Source: Dongia_B sp964406155 | Lineage (GTDB): Bacteria; Pseudomonadota; Alphaproteobacteria; Dongiales; Dongiaceae | Length of the DNA stretch: 64,000 bases | Reading direction: 5' to 3' | Assembly: GCA_964406155.1 (NCBI GenBank) | Contig: CAYOQR010000003.1 | Span: 1 to 64,000, forward strand | In this document: one piece after another, positions 36,160-44,883 of the stretch | How the letters are laid out: every line of letters begins with the position of its first letter | Position numbering within the stretch: the stretch's first letter is position 1 | The notes under the pieces: generated by a model | Told to the model about the DNA's origin: nothing | The model's input: only the letters and a program-made list of their open reading frames with translations | Databases searched by the model: none | Program-made: the position numbers and the translations under genes

Positions 36160-37026
36160 TTACGGCTTGAAATACGGGATCTTCGCCGGATCGGCACCCC
36201 AGGCCTGGGCGAGATACTTCGCCGACAGAGCCTTCAACGTGCCGTCATCGATCAAGGCCTGGATGATCTTGTCGATGGTCGCCCCATTGGCCGATCCCTT
36301 GGGATAGATCGCGCCATAGGTTTCCCCCGTCGAATACTGGCCGACCACGTCCATCACACCGTTAGAGGTTGCTGCCTGACCCAGCACGATGGCGGTATCC
36401 GTCATCGCCACATCGACCTGCCCCGCCATCAACGCGGTGAACATGCCTGGCGTATCGGGGAAAACCTTCAAACCGGCCGGCTTCAATTTGTTGGCGACGA
36501 AATCGGCACCGGTCGTCGCCTGTTGCACGCCGATGCGCATCTTCTTGATCGAGTTCTCATCCACCGTCGTGCCCTTCTTCACCAGGACACCGACATCGGA
36601 GTTGAAATACGGCACCGAGAAATCGACCACCTTTTTGCGCTCCGGCGTGATCGACGCTTCCGAGAGGGCAAAGTCATAGTCCTTGGTCTGGCCGGCAACC
36701 AACGCATCCCAGGCGACATTGACGACCTTCACCTTGTCGAAGCCGCCGCGCCAAGCGATATTCGCCGCCATGCAGTATTCGTAGCCGTCCTTGATCGTGT
36801 CCGGCGTATCGCCATTCCACCAACCGGGTGCCGGCAAGTTAACCTCAACCGTCACCTGTCCCGGAACCGCCGGCTTGAAAGGAATGGAACCCTTTTCACC
36901 GGTGACATCGCAATTACCGATTTTATTGGAATCCGCCATCGCGGGATGAATGCAGACCAGCGCCAGCAATGTGGCGGCAATGACTGGCCGGCCGCATGCG
37001 GCCAGAGTCGAGAAACTCCGTTTCAT
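36160..37026 (-). CDS. Amino acid ABC transporter binding protein
   Basis: Periplasmic solute-binding protein of family 3, 288 residues. Signal peptide with a KRSFSTLAACGRP start and hydrophobic core VIAATLLALVCIHPAMA, cleavage probably after AMA. The mature part contains DGYEYCMAANIAWR, DYDFALSEASITPERKKVVDFSVPYFNSDVGVLVKKG (the classical family signature) and MRIGVQQATTGADFV. The ligand is probably an amino acid or an amino-acid-like amine; it cannot be named from sequence. Strong ribosome site CAGGAGG before the start. The leader upstream is AT-rich and has a short palindrome. Confidence 0.92.
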   Translation of the reverse strand: MKRSFSTLAACGRPVIAATLLALVCIHPAMADSNKIGNCDVTGEKGSIPFKPAVPGQVTVEVNLPAPGWWNGDTPDTIKDGYEYCMAANIAWRGGFDKVKVVNVAWDALVAGQTKDYDFALSEASITPERKKVVDFSVPYFNSDVGVLVKKGTTVDENSIKKMRIGVQQATTGADFVANKLKPAGLKVFPDTPGMFTALMAGQVDVAMTDTAIVLGQAATSNGVMDVVGQYSTGETYGAIYPKGSANGATIDKIIQALIDDGTLKALSAKYLAQAWGADPAKIPYFKP

Positions 37027-37343
37027 GATGCGTTTGCCTCCTGTTGGATCGTTTATCGATCAGTTTTTATTGACGTTTTTTATCTTTTGGGTTTTTTACC
37101 CCATTGCACGCGATCACAATTTTTATGCGTACGACCGCGCATGTCCCTGTGGCCTATTTGAGGTCGAACCGCCCCTAAAACACAAGCCTTAAAATTACGG
37201 CATCGGACAGTCGCCTGAAAGACCCCGCTGCGACGCAAGAATCAGCATGGTCATCGAGTCTTGAAATGCGCAGGCCCCTTCACGGTACGATCATGGTATG
37301 GTTATTGCCGCAACTCGGCATTGCACGGAGATCGAGCCCTTTG
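37027..37343. other. AT-rich divergent intergenic region
   Basis: About 317 bases between the binding-protein gene (minus) and the PAS gene (plus). The half near the transporter is strikingly AT-rich, with T-tracts at 37064-37106, and holds GATCG-TTTAT-CGATC (37047-37061) about 20 bases from the binding-protein ATG, a candidate operator. The other half is ordinary. No gene or RNA is recognised. Confidence 0.5.
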
Positions 37344-37808
37344 ATGGCGACCGTCACCCTGGGCAATTTGAACGAGGAACTGCGCAGCCCTGTCCTGCGG
37401 CGGCTGTACGATTATTGGCGCGGCAAATGGCATACCGACAACCTTCTGCCGGGACGCGCCGATATCGATCCTCTCGATTTTTCCTATGCGCTCGGCGACA
37501 TCACGCTCGTCGATGTGATGTATGAACCGCTGCGGTTCCGCTTCCGACTGGATGGCACTCGGCATGTCGAACATTTCGGCTTCGATATGACCGGCCGGAT
37601 GCTGGACGACTTTCCCGAGCCGGTGATGCGGGAATCGCTCTATGAGAATTACCGCGACATCGTCGACAACCGCTCGCCGCGCCGCCGCTATCGCGGCTTC
37701 AGCGCCGATGGCCGTCCCTTTCATTACGAAACACTGCTGCTGCCCTTGGCGGGCGACGGCCGACGCATCGACATGATCATCGTGGCGATTGCCTTTCACG
37801 ATACGTGA
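37344..37808 (+). CDS. Small PAS-domain protein (PAS_5 type)
   Basis: Cytoplasmic single-domain PAS protein of 154 residues, of the type common in alphaproteobacteria. The segment LYDYWRGKWHTDNLLPGRADIDPLDF, followed by LVDVMYEPLRFRFRLDGT and DMTGRMLDDFPE, matches the PAS_5 family. No output domain is present, so it is a stand-alone sensor or a regulator through protein contact. I chose the ATG at 37344, which starts the conserved part; the frame is open back to 37266, and an earlier start cannot be excluded. It converges on galU, with a hairpin between. Confidence 0.78.
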   Translation: MATVTLGNLNEELRSPVLRRLYDYWRGKWHTDNLLPGRADIDPLDFSYALGDITLVDVMYEPLRFRFRLDGTRHVEHFGFDMTGRMLDDFPEPVMRESLYENYRDIVDNRSPRRRYRGFSADGRPFHYETLLLPLAGDGRRIDMIIVAIAFHDT

Positions 37809-37830
37809 GGCCTGCGATCGGGCAAAACAA

Positions 37831-37858
37831 AACGGCGGCATCATCCGATGCCGCCGTT
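37831..37858. terminator. Bidirectional terminator, PAS gene / galU
   Basis: AACGGCGGCAT (37831-37841) and ATGCCGCCGTT (37848-37858) form an 11-base stem with a 6-base loop. An A-run on the left and TTTC on the right give termination potential on both strands. It sits between the convergent stops of the PAS gene and galU. Confidence 0.8.
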
Positions 37859-37889
37859 TCACGATCACCGCTAAAGGCGCGAAGAGCAA

Positions 37890-38774
37890 TCAGCCCTTGA
37901 TCTGTCCGGCATATTCCAGAACGGTCTTGCGCACCGCCGGGCCGATCTTCGGATGCTTGAGAGCAAAAGCGATATTCGCCTCGATGAAACCGGCCTTGTC
38001 GCCGCAATCGAACCGCCGGCCTTCGAAACGGTAGCCGTGGAAGCGGCTGCGGCCGGTCATGCGCGCCAGCGCATCGGTGAGCTGAATCTCGCCGCCGGCC
38101 CCCGGCGACTGCTCCTCAAGATGCGCAAACGTGTCAGGCTGCAGGATATAGCGACCGATAATCGACAAGGTGGAAGGCGCCTCTTCCGGCTTCGGCTTCT
38201 CGACCAGTCCCTCGACTTCGACGATCCGGCCCTGTTCCTTTCCGGTCTTGAGGACGCCGTAGCGGTTGGTGTGCTCGCGCGGCACATCCATGACCGCGAC
38301 GACATTGCCGCCGACTTCGTTATAGACCTCGACCATCTGCCGCAGGCAGGGGACATCGGATTGCACAAGGTCGTCGGCCAGCAGCACGGCGAAAGGTTCG
38401 TTACCGACCAGATTGCGCGCGCACCAGACCGCGTGACCGAGGCCATTGGCTTCCTGCTGGCGGATATAGGCGACCTGACCCGGCAGCGGCAGCAGGCCGG
38501 TGATCAGCTCCATCTCCGCCTTCTTGCCGCGGCTTTCCAGCGTGTGCTGCAATTCGTAGGAATAGTCGAAATGATCTTCGATCGCCGACTTGCCGCGGCC
38601 GGTCACGAAGATGAATTCCTCGATCCCGGCGGCTTTCGCTTCCTCGACCGCGTATTGAATCAGCGGCTTATCCACCACCGACAGCATTTCTTTCGGCATG
38701 GCCTTGGTCGCCGGCAGAAAGCGTGTGCCAAGACCGCCGACCGGGAAAATCGCCTTACGCAAGGGTTTGCGCAT
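37890..38774 (-). CDS. galU: UTP-glucose-1-phosphate uridylyltransferase
   Basis: Makes UDP-glucose from UTP and glucose-1-phosphate for envelope polysaccharides. 294 residues, normal for GalU. The nucleotide-binding opening is KAIFPVGGLGTRFLPATKAMPKEML, with DKPLIQYAVEEA next; AVLLADDLVQ carries a metal-binding Asp, and VEKPKPEEAPSTL and GEIQLTDAL are family marks. Single gene, transcribed away from the mipZ end and convergent with the PAS gene. Housekeeping; no link to the catabolic clusters is seen. Confidence 0.97.
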   Translation of the reverse strand: MRKPLRKAIFPVGGLGTRFLPATKAMPKEMLSVVDKPLIQYAVEEAKAAGIEEFIFVTGRGKSAIEDHFDYSYELQHTLESRGKKAEMELITGLLPLPGQVAYIRQQEANGLGHAVWCARNLVGNEPFAVLLADDLVQSDVPCLRQMVEVYNEVGGNVVAVMDVPREHTNRYGVLKTGKEQGRIVEVEGLVEKPKPEEAPSTLSIIGRYILQPDTFAHLEEQSPGAGGEIQLTDALARMTGRSRFHGYRFEGRRFDCGDKAGFIEANIAFALKHPKIGPAVRKTVLEYAGQIKG

Positions 38775-38921
38775 CTGTTTCAGCCCTCGAAATTTGCCAA
38801 CTTACGGCTGTGCAGTTGTGCCATGCCGGATGTACGTCATCAACCCCGGCCCTTTTCCAGCACGGAAAAGTTACTACCTGGCATCATCCGGGCACCGCAG
38901 CACGTCACCCGCCAGTTAGCG

Positions 38922-39788
38922 TCACGCGGCCGGTTCGGCCGCGCGGGGACTTTGCTGAGATGCCTGGCCTTCCTTTGCCTTGTTCAGGCCCAGGAGGATA
39001 ATGAGATCGCGCACTTCCTGCCGGGCGGCGACATGGGACATGCGCCAGGAGACGCCGGCATCCTTGCGGCTGAGATCGAGCAGCGTCAAGCCGCGTGGGA
39101 ACAATTCGCGGAAGATCACGCGCTCGGTGAAGCCCGGCGCCACACGGAACCCGACGCGCTTCGCCAGCAGTTCCAGCAATTGGCCGATATCGCGCTTGTT
39201 CTTGGCATCGAGGCTGCTCAGGCGGTTGCGCATGACGATCCAGTCGATCGGCTTGCCGCCATAGATGGCACGCGTCTTGCGCTGTTCCCAGACCATCTCG
39301 GCATAGACGCTGGGCTTCAGGATCTTCGCCCCGTCGGTATCGATCCGGCCGAGGAGATCGAGATCGAGGAAACTGTCATTGACCGGCGTGATCAAGGTAT
39401 CGGCGAGCGTATGTCCGAGACGCGAGAGGCTGGTATCGGCACCCGGCGTATCGATCACGATATAGTCGCAGGCATCGAGCTCATTCAGGGCCTGCGCCAT
39501 CCGGCTTTCATCTTCGCGCTTCGCCATGGCGGCACTGTCCGCCTTGGAACGCTCGATCGGAATATGGGTCGGCATGGGCAGCGGCAGCAACATCTCCGCC
39601 GCCGTCTTGCGCCGGTTCTCGACATAACGGGAGAGCGATCCCTGTCGGGCATCGAGATCGATCGAGCCGACGCGATAGCCGTCATGCAGCAGGGAGACGA
39701 TCACATGCATCGCCGTGGTCGATTTCCCCGAGCCCCCCTTCTCGTTGCCGAGCACAATCACATGAGGCCGCCGGTCCGATGTCGTCAT
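38922..39788 (-). CDS. mipZ: MipZ-type division-plane ATPase
   Basis: ParA/MinD-superfamily ATPase that in alphaproteobacteria forms a gradient with ParB and inhibits FtsZ away from midcell. 288 residues. Deviant Walker A GNEKGGSGKST (residues 14-24), DLDARQGSLSRY as the A-prime motif, and YIVIDTPGADT as Walker B. The segments RYVENRR near residue 53 and KPIDWIVMRNRLSSLDAKN are typical of MipZ rather than of chromosomal ParA. Its start overlaps the stop of the upstream molybdopterin oxidoreductase (ATGA), so the two are translationally coupled, an unexpected pairing. Confidence 0.93.
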   Translation of the reverse strand: MTTSDRRPHVIVLGNEKGGSGKSTTAMHVIVSLLHDGYRVGSIDLDARQGSLSRYVENRRKTAAEMLLPLPMPTHIPIERSKADSAAMAKREDESRMAQALNELDACDYIVIDTPGADTSLSRLGHTLADTLITPVNDSFLDLDLLGRIDTDGAKILKPSVYAEMVWEQRKTRAIYGGKPIDWIVMRNRLSSLDAKNKRDIGQLLELLAKRVGFRVAPGFTERVIFRELFPRGLTLLDLSRKDAGVSWRMSHVAARQEVRDLIILLGLNKAKEGQASQQSPRAAEPAA

Positions 39789-41845
39789 GCCGCCCTCAGC
39801 CAGACTGCCGTGTCATGGAAGACCGCGCCGCCATTGGGCAGGCCCGGTTCGGCGCTGACCAGGGCATTGACCCCGATCCCACCTTCGAATGCCGCATTCG
39901 GCCAGATGCTTTCGATCACCACCACCCCACTCAAAACGCCGTCGAACAATTTCGCATGCACGATGATCGCCGCCTGACGATTGCCGATCCGCACCCGGTC
40001 ACCTTGGGCGACTCCCAGCCGCACGGCATCATCGGGGTGAATCAGAATCGTCGGACGATCTTCCCGCTTCTGAGATGTCGGGGTTTCGGTAAAGGTTGAG
40101 TTAAGAAACTGACGCGCCGGCGCGGCGACGAGTCGGAAGGGGTGTTCGGCATCGGCCGAGTCGATCACCGGTGCGAAATCCGGCAGACTCGGCAAAGCGT
40201 CTCCGTGCGGCCCGATTGCCGACCAATCCGCCTTGAAATGGAATTTACCATCGGCATGGCCGAAACCGTCCAGGAACCGCATGCTCTCCGACGACAGGGC
40301 GCAATCCTGCCAATGGGCCGCATAGAGCGTCTCGGCATCCGACCATCCGGAGATTTTCAGCGTCTCATCGATCAGCTCCCAGGCGCTCATCGAGAAGCCG
40401 CGATGCGTGCAGCCGAGCCGCTTGGCAAGCGCGCAGATCACGTCGTGGTTGGAGCGCGCTTCGGCATAGGGCTCGACCACCTTCTTCGTCATCTGCAGAT
40501 AGGTATGCCCGCTGGCGCGATAGATATCATCATGTTCGAGGAAGGTGGTGGCCGGCAGAACGATATCCGCCATCGCCGCCGTCTCCGTCATGAACTGCTC
40601 ATGAACGCAGACGAACAGATCGTCGCGCAGGAAACCGTCCCGCACCTTCAGGCTGTCGGGACAGACGACAACGGGATTGGTGTTCTGGATGATCATCGCC
40701 GTCACCGGCGGCCCGTCGCCGAGATCGCGCTTGTCGCCGGTCAGAACGGCACCGATGCGTGACTGATCCAGGGACCGGATGCTGCGGTCGCGCAGCTCGT
40801 GGCCGGTGATCAGCGTATTGTCGATGCGATAGATCGTGCGATTGGAATGATGCGCGCCACCACCGGGATATCGCCAGGCGCCGCTCACGGCCGGCAGGCA
40901 ACTGACCGCGTGCAGGCTGGCCGCACCATTGCGGGAACGCGAGAAGCCGTAGCCGATGCGGATGAAGCTGCGCTTGGTGGTGCCGTAGAGCTTGGCGAAG
41001 GCTTCGATCTCCGCCGCCGGAATGCCGGTGATCGCCGACGCCCAGGCCGGCGTCCGGGTCCGCACATGTGCTTCCAGCGCCGCCGGATCGTCGGTGTAAC
41101 GCGCCATATAGTCCCGGTCCGCCAAGCCGTCCCGCAGCAGCACATGCATCACCGCGACGGCCAGGGCCGCATCGGTGCCGGGCCGCAGCATGAGGTGAAG
41201 ATCCGCCACCTCGGCGGTGCCGGTACGATAGGGATCGACCACGACCATCTTGGCGCCGCGCGTCTTGCGGGCACGGGACACATGGGTCATGACATTGACC
41301 TGGGTCGCGACCGGATTGCCGCCCCAGATCACGATGAGGTCCGACTCGGCGATCTCCCGGCTGTCGGCGCCGCGCATCGTCCCCACGCCGGCCAGCCAGC
41401 CCGCATCGGACAAGGCGACGCAGATCGTGTCCTTCTGCAACGAATATTTCATCTCGTGGCGCAGGCGGTGAATCCCGTCGCGCTGCACCAGCCCCATGGT
41501 CCCCGCATAGTAATAGGGCCAGACCGACTCAGCCCCGTAACGCTGGGCGGCGCGGACGAACTGCTCCGCCACCTCGTCCAGCGCCGTTTCCCAGTCGATC
41601 GGCTCGAAGGCGGCGCGTCCCACGCCCTTGGCACCGACTCGCCGCAGCGGCGTCGCCAGGCGGTCAGGATGATGCTGGCGCTCGGCATAGCGGGCGACCT
41701 TGGCGCAGACGACTCCGGCCGTATAGTCATTGGCCGCTGCCCCCCGGACCCGGCCGATGGTGCGCGAATCGAGGCGCTCCACCTCCAACGCACAGGTGCT
41801 GGGACAGTCATGCGGGCAGGCGCTATGAACGATATCGAGCGGCAT
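39785..41845 (-). CDS. Molybdopterin oxidoreductase (formate dehydrogenase-like)
   Basis: Cytoplasmic bis-MGD oxidoreductase of 686 residues in the DMSO reductase superfamily; substrate unknown. A [4Fe-4S] site is formed by ACPHDCPSTC at the N-terminus plus VCAK about 45 residues later. Then come WETALDEVAEQF, SDLIVIWGGNPVATQ and VDPYRTGTAEVADLHLMLRPGTDAALA, and a C-terminal MGD-binding domain with HPDDAVRLGVAQGDRVRI. No twin-arginine signal is seen. The ATG at 41845 starts the conserved part; the frame opens at 41923. No electron-transfer subunit is adjacent, so it may use a free redox partner. Confidence 0.88.
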   Translation of the reverse strand: MPLDIVHSACPHDCPSTCALEVERLDSRTIGRVRGAAANDYTAGVVCAKVARYAERQHHPDRLATPLRRVGAKGVGRAAFEPIDWETALDEVAEQFVRAAQRYGAESVWPYYYAGTMGLVQRDGIHRLRHEMKYSLQKDTICVALSDAGWLAGVGTMRGADSREIAESDLIVIWGGNPVATQVNVMTHVSRARKTRGAKMVVVDPYRTGTAEVADLHLMLRPGTDAALAVAVMHVLLRDGLADRDYMARYTDDPAALEAHVRTRTPAWASAITGIPAAEIEAFAKLYGTTKRSFIRIGYGFSRSRNGAASLHAVSCLPAVSGAWRYPGGGAHHSNRTIYRIDNTLITGHELRDRSIRSLDQSRIGAVLTGDKRDLGDGPPVTAMIIQNTNPVVVCPDSLKVRDGFLRDDLFVCVHEQFMTETAAMADIVLPATTFLEHDDIYRASGHTYLQMTKKVVEPYAEARSNHDVICALAKRLGCTHRGFSMSAWELIDETLKISGWSDAETLYAAHWQDCALSSESMRFLDGFGHADGKFHFKADWSAIGPHGDALPSLPDFAPVIDSADAEHPFRLVAAPARQFLNSTFTETPTSQKREDRPTILIHPDDAVRLGVAQGDRVRIGNRQAAIIVHAKLFDGVLSGVVVIESIWPNAAFEGGIGVNALVSAEPGLPNGGAVFHDTAVWLRAA

Positions 41846-41928
41846 AGCCAAACGGGCCTTCAATCTGCATAATCGCGGCAGTTTCCATTCGATTTTTCTA
41901 CCCGCTTTGACCCGCGTGAGCAAATCCG

Positions 41929-42825
41929 ATGCATGGCGACCTGGCCAATCTGCGTTCTGAACCGAAGCGGGCGGTTCTCTATAGCTTAACGGCAGCCTTT
42001 CTGCTGACCACCATGGATGCGGTGGTGAAATGGCTGACCACCCATTATTCCGTCTATCAGATCGCCTGCCTACGCTATGTCGTCGGCCTGGTCGTCGCCA
42101 TCGGCCTGGCCCAGGCGAGCGCCACCGGACTCGGCAGCCTGGTGACCCGGCGCCTGCCCAGTCATCTTTGGCGCTCGGTCTTCAATATCGCCACCATGCT
42201 GACCTTCTACCTGGCCATGAGCAAGATTCCCCTGGCCAACGCGGTCTGCATCAGCCTCGCCTCGCCGATCTTCATGACTCTCTTCAGCATTCCGATGCTG
42301 AAGGAAAAAGTACCTCTCGGCCGCTGGATCGCCGTGATCCTGGGTTTCGTCGGCATCACCCTGATCGTGCAGCCGAATCCGCAGACCGGCATCGGCACCG
42401 GTGCTCTTCTGGCATTGATTTCCGCCGTCACCTGGTCCCTGACCCTGGTCAGCTCCCGCCGTCTTTCGACCTCGGAATCGAGCCACACGATTCTCTTCTA
42501 TTACGCCCTGACGGTCATCATCGCGCTGGGCGGCTTCATGATTCTGCAGCCGTCCTATTGGCAGATGCCGCTCACCTGGACCGATGCGGGTCTGTTCCTG
42601 CTGACCGGCATCCTCGGCAGTTTCGGCCAATTCTGCCTGAACCAAGCCTATCGCTACGGGCCGATCTCGCTGCTGGCGCCGTTCGAATATAGCGGCATGA
42701 TCTGGGCGATCTTCTTCGATATCGTCATCTGGTTTAATTTTCCGAACCAGATCATGATCTTAGGCTCAGCAATCGTGATCGGCTGCTGCCTCTATATCGC
42801 CCGTTCGGGACGCACCTCCGCCTGA
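41929..42825 (+). CDS. DMT-family (EamA) transporter
   Basis: Inner-membrane drug/metabolite transporter of 298 residues with two EamA repeats and about ten hydrophobic helices. Recognisable are FLLTTMDAVVKWLTTHY in helix 1, ANAVCISLASPIFMTLFSIPMLKEKVPLGRW at the end of repeat 1, and GSFGQFCLNQAYRYGPISLLAPFEYSGMIWAIFF in repeat 2. Related proteins export amino acids or metabolites; the substrate is not predictable. Divergent from the molybdopterin oxidoreductase gene, whose start is only about 80 bases away, so the promoters overlap. Confidence 0.9.
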   Translation: MHGDLANLRSEPKRAVLYSLTAAFLLTTMDAVVKWLTTHYSVYQIACLRYVVGLVVAIGLAQASATGLGSLVTRRLPSHLWRSVFNIATMLTFYLAMSKIPLANAVCISLASPIFMTLFSIPMLKEKVPLGRWIAVILGFVGITLIVQPNPQTGIGTGALLALISAVTWSLTLVSSRRLSTSESSHTILFYYALTVIIALGGFMILQPSYWQMPLTWTDAGLFLLTGILGSFGQFCLNQAYRYGPISLLAPFEYSGMIWAIFFDIVIWFNFPNQIMILGSAIVIGCCLYIARSGRTSA

Positions 42826-43077
42826 TTGGACAGATAGCTGTATTCCTCGCCCCATGCAGCTTGCGGCGTGGGAGTGTGCCCCTGTAGCCCGGCTCCATCC
42901 GATGCCAACAGTGGTGCCGTCTCAAGAACATCGGAGCCGACGGATTGCCAGGCCACTGCCGAGCCCAAACCGCCTGCAGGCGCATAAGCGGTGATGATGA
43001 ACGGATGATGATAGTGGCAGCGTGGCCGCCTGACCGAACTCCATGATCAAGGAATCCCGGGGACGAGGAGGAAACAT

Positions 43078-43521
43078 ATGACTGAGGGCGCGTAAAAAGC
43101 CGGCGCCGAGCTGCCCGATCTGGCTGAGATCGCCAGACGCCGCGACGAAGCAACACCCGGCATGCTGGCCGCGCTGGAACTCGCGCGTGCCATCAGCCAT
43201 GACGTGACCGCCGTCACCGTCAATATCGATTCCAAGGACACAGCCAAGCGGCTCAAGGAGCCGCTGGTCGTTCTGGAGAGTCCCTATCGTGCCGTCATCG
43301 AGCCGGTGATGCATTTCCTGGAACAGCAGGACCGGCGCGACGAGGATCGCGGCCAGGCCGTGGTGGTGGTGCCGGAATTCATGCCGGCGAAATGGTGGCA
43401 GCCCCTGCTGCACAATCAGACCGCCCTGCTCCTGCAGGCAGAACTGCTATTCCACAAGAGCGCCAATGGCGAGAACCGCATCGTCATCGACGTCCCGTAT
43501 CGTCTGCGCAAACAGCCTTGA
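43078..43521 (+). pseudogene. Remnant of APC permease C-terminal domain
   Basis: The frame from 43162 encodes the cytoplasmic C-terminal domain of large APC amino acid permeases: ELARAISHDVTAVTVNIDS, then PLVVLESPYRAVIEPVMHFLEQQ, VVVVPEFMPAKWWQPLLHNQTALLLQAELLF. No transmembrane part is present. In the same frame, 28 codons upstream, an ATG at 43078 sits behind an excellent GAGGAGGAAACAT site, but codon 6 is TAA (MTEGA, stop). So it is either a decayed gene with a premature stop or a fragment translated from the internal ATG at 43162. The intact permease at 47748 lacks this domain. A strong terminator follows. Confidence 0.75.
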
Positions 43522-43557
43522 CCGGTGCCGTTGCAGAAGAAGGAGCAGCACTGAAAC

Positions 43558-43589
43558 AAAAAGGCGGCTTCCAAGGAAGCCGCCTTTTT
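43558..43589. terminator. Intrinsic terminator, bidirectional
   Basis: AAAAAGGCGGCTT (43558-43570) pairs with AAGCCGCCTTTTT (43577-43589) around CCAAGG. The right end is a T5 run, the left an A5 run, so it can stop the APC remnant transcript and the DUF1028 operon coming from the other side. Confidence 0.9.
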
Positions 43590-43622
43590 CCCTGATAGGG
43601 AGCGTTGCAGGGATCGCCCGCG

Positions 43623-44300
43623 TCAGGGATCTCCAGGCACGCCGTAAGCCGGCGCGCTGCGCGGGTCGAGCGCGCGGGTGATGTAATCCTGGGCTTGCGG
43701 CTGGAAAGCTTCCCAGAGACGCCGCAAGGACGAGATCGGATTCTCCTCAGCCCAGTCGACACGCAGATCGACCAGCGGCCATTCGGTCTTGTCCACCACC
43801 AGCAATCCCGCGGAATGCACCGGACCCATTTCGCCACCGACCTCGAGCCCGGTCTGCAACGCATCCAGCAGCCGGTCCGCGAGATGCGCACCGTTCGATG
43901 TCTCGAAAGCATGGACGATGGCGGCCGGGATATCGGACGACCGCAGCAGGTTGCCGGCTGCGACACAATCGCGGCCGCTTGCCGTGCCATAGGTTCCGAG
44001 CGTCTTGCCGCCGCTCCAGACCGCCGTGCGCCCGGCGGCGTCGATCATCGTCACCTGGCGATAATCGGCATATGGTGCCGCCTCCATCAGCTTCGCCAGG
44101 GCATCCGGCGCGGCTAGCCCCCCCTGCATCAGGTCCAGGCCCTTCCGACCCAGGCTGGGATCCGTGATGTTCTGGGTCGCGACGGCACCGACACCCGCCC
44201 GGGCCCAAGGACAGCGACTGGCGACGGCGATCGACGATGTCGTGATCGCCACGCCGAACATGCCCGTCTTCGGGCAACGTCCTGCGACCGAGAAGGTCAT
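43623..44300 (-). CDS. DUF1028 family protein (Ntn-hydrolase-like)
   Basis: 225-residue cytoplasmic protein of the DUF1028 family, whose known structures have an Ntn-hydrolase-like fold. It opens MTFSVAGRCPKTGMFGVAITTSSIAVASRCPWARAGVGAVATQ; Thr2 would be N-terminal after Met removal and could be the nucleophile, which is inference. WPLVDLRVDWAEENPISSLRRLW near the C-terminus is also family-typical. The ATG at 44300 overlaps the Rid gene stop (ATGA). Third gene of the HpaB-Rid-DUF1028 operon; DUF1028 proteins often lie beside amine or amide catabolism genes, so hydrolysis of an amide product is a plausible role. Confidence 0.85.
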   Translation of the reverse strand: MTFSVAGRCPKTGMFGVAITTSSIAVASRCPWARAGVGAVATQNITDPSLGRKGLDLMQGGLAAPDALAKLMEAAPYADYRQVTMIDAAGRTAVWSGGKTLGTYGTASGRDCVAAGNLLRSSDIPAAIVHAFETSNGAHLADRLLDALQTGLEVGGEMGPVHSAGLLVVDKTEWPLVDLRVDWAEENPISSLRRLWEAFQPQAQDYITRALDPRSAPAYGVPGDP

Positions 44301-44845
44301 TTCTTGGCTTTCGTCCGGCTGGCCGTCTTGCGGCCGGCGCCACGCTTCGCCCCGCCCTTGGTGGCCGCCGCCTTGTTCTTGGCGTCGCGCCATTCGAGGC
44401 TGGCCGGCGGGGTCGGCAGATTGCCCATCCGCTCATCGGGAATGACCGCCCAGACATCGATCTCCATCACCCATTCCGGCCGCGCCAGGCCGTTGATGAT
44501 GAGGCCCGTCGAGACCGGATAGATGCCCTTCAGCCACTTGCCGATCTCTTGATAGACTTCTTCGCGATAGGCCCGGTCGGTGATGTAGACGTTGATCTTG
44601 CAGATGTCCTCCAGGCGCGCACCTTGCTCTTCCAGGAGCTGCTTGACGTTCTTCATCGCCTGTTCGGTCTGGGCCCGGGGATCGCCGATACCGACCATGT
44701 TGCCCTGCAGATCCTGGCCCACCTGGCCACGCAGGAAGACCTGGTTGCCGGCGCGCACCGACATGGAGAGATCGTTATCGAGGTTCTGTTCGGGATAGGT
44801 GATCTTGGTGTTGAACTTCCGCAACCGGATATGGTTGTAAGCCAT
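44297..44845 (-). CDS. Rid-family protein with basic C-terminal tail
   Basis: YjgF/RidA-fold protein, 182 residues against 125-140 normally. The core (3-137) has NLDNDLSMSVRAGNQVFLRGQVGQDLQGN and VKQLLEEQGARLEDICKINVYITDRAYR. In RidA and RutC the PxR(S/T) stretch gives the Arg needed for imine hydrolysis; here the matching segment is PVSTG (110-114), so that Arg is missing. Residues 156-182 form a Lys/Arg-rich tail (11 of 27 basic, with AKRGAGRK and RTKAKK), like histone-type nucleic-acid-binding tails. It lies between hpaB-like and DUF1028 genes and overlaps the latter. Its activity may not be imine deamination. Confidence 0.88.
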   Translation of the reverse strand: MAYNHIRLRKFNTKITYPEQNLDNDLSMSVRAGNQVFLRGQVGQDLQGNMVGIGDPRAQTEQAMKNVKQLLEEQGARLEDICKINVYITDRAYREEVYQEIGKWLKGIYPVSTGLIINGLARPEWVMEIDVWAVIPDERMGNLPTPPASLEWRDAKNKAAATKGGAKRGAGRKTASRTKAKK

Positions 44846-44883
44846 TTTGTCCTCTTATGGATTGCCTGTTCTTGTTGCACGTT

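Noticed and set aside
37027..37343. Possible riboswitch or small RNA in the AT-rich leader of the amino acid binding protein
   Set aside because: No match to a known riboswitch core and only a 5-base dyad; too little to call an RNA.
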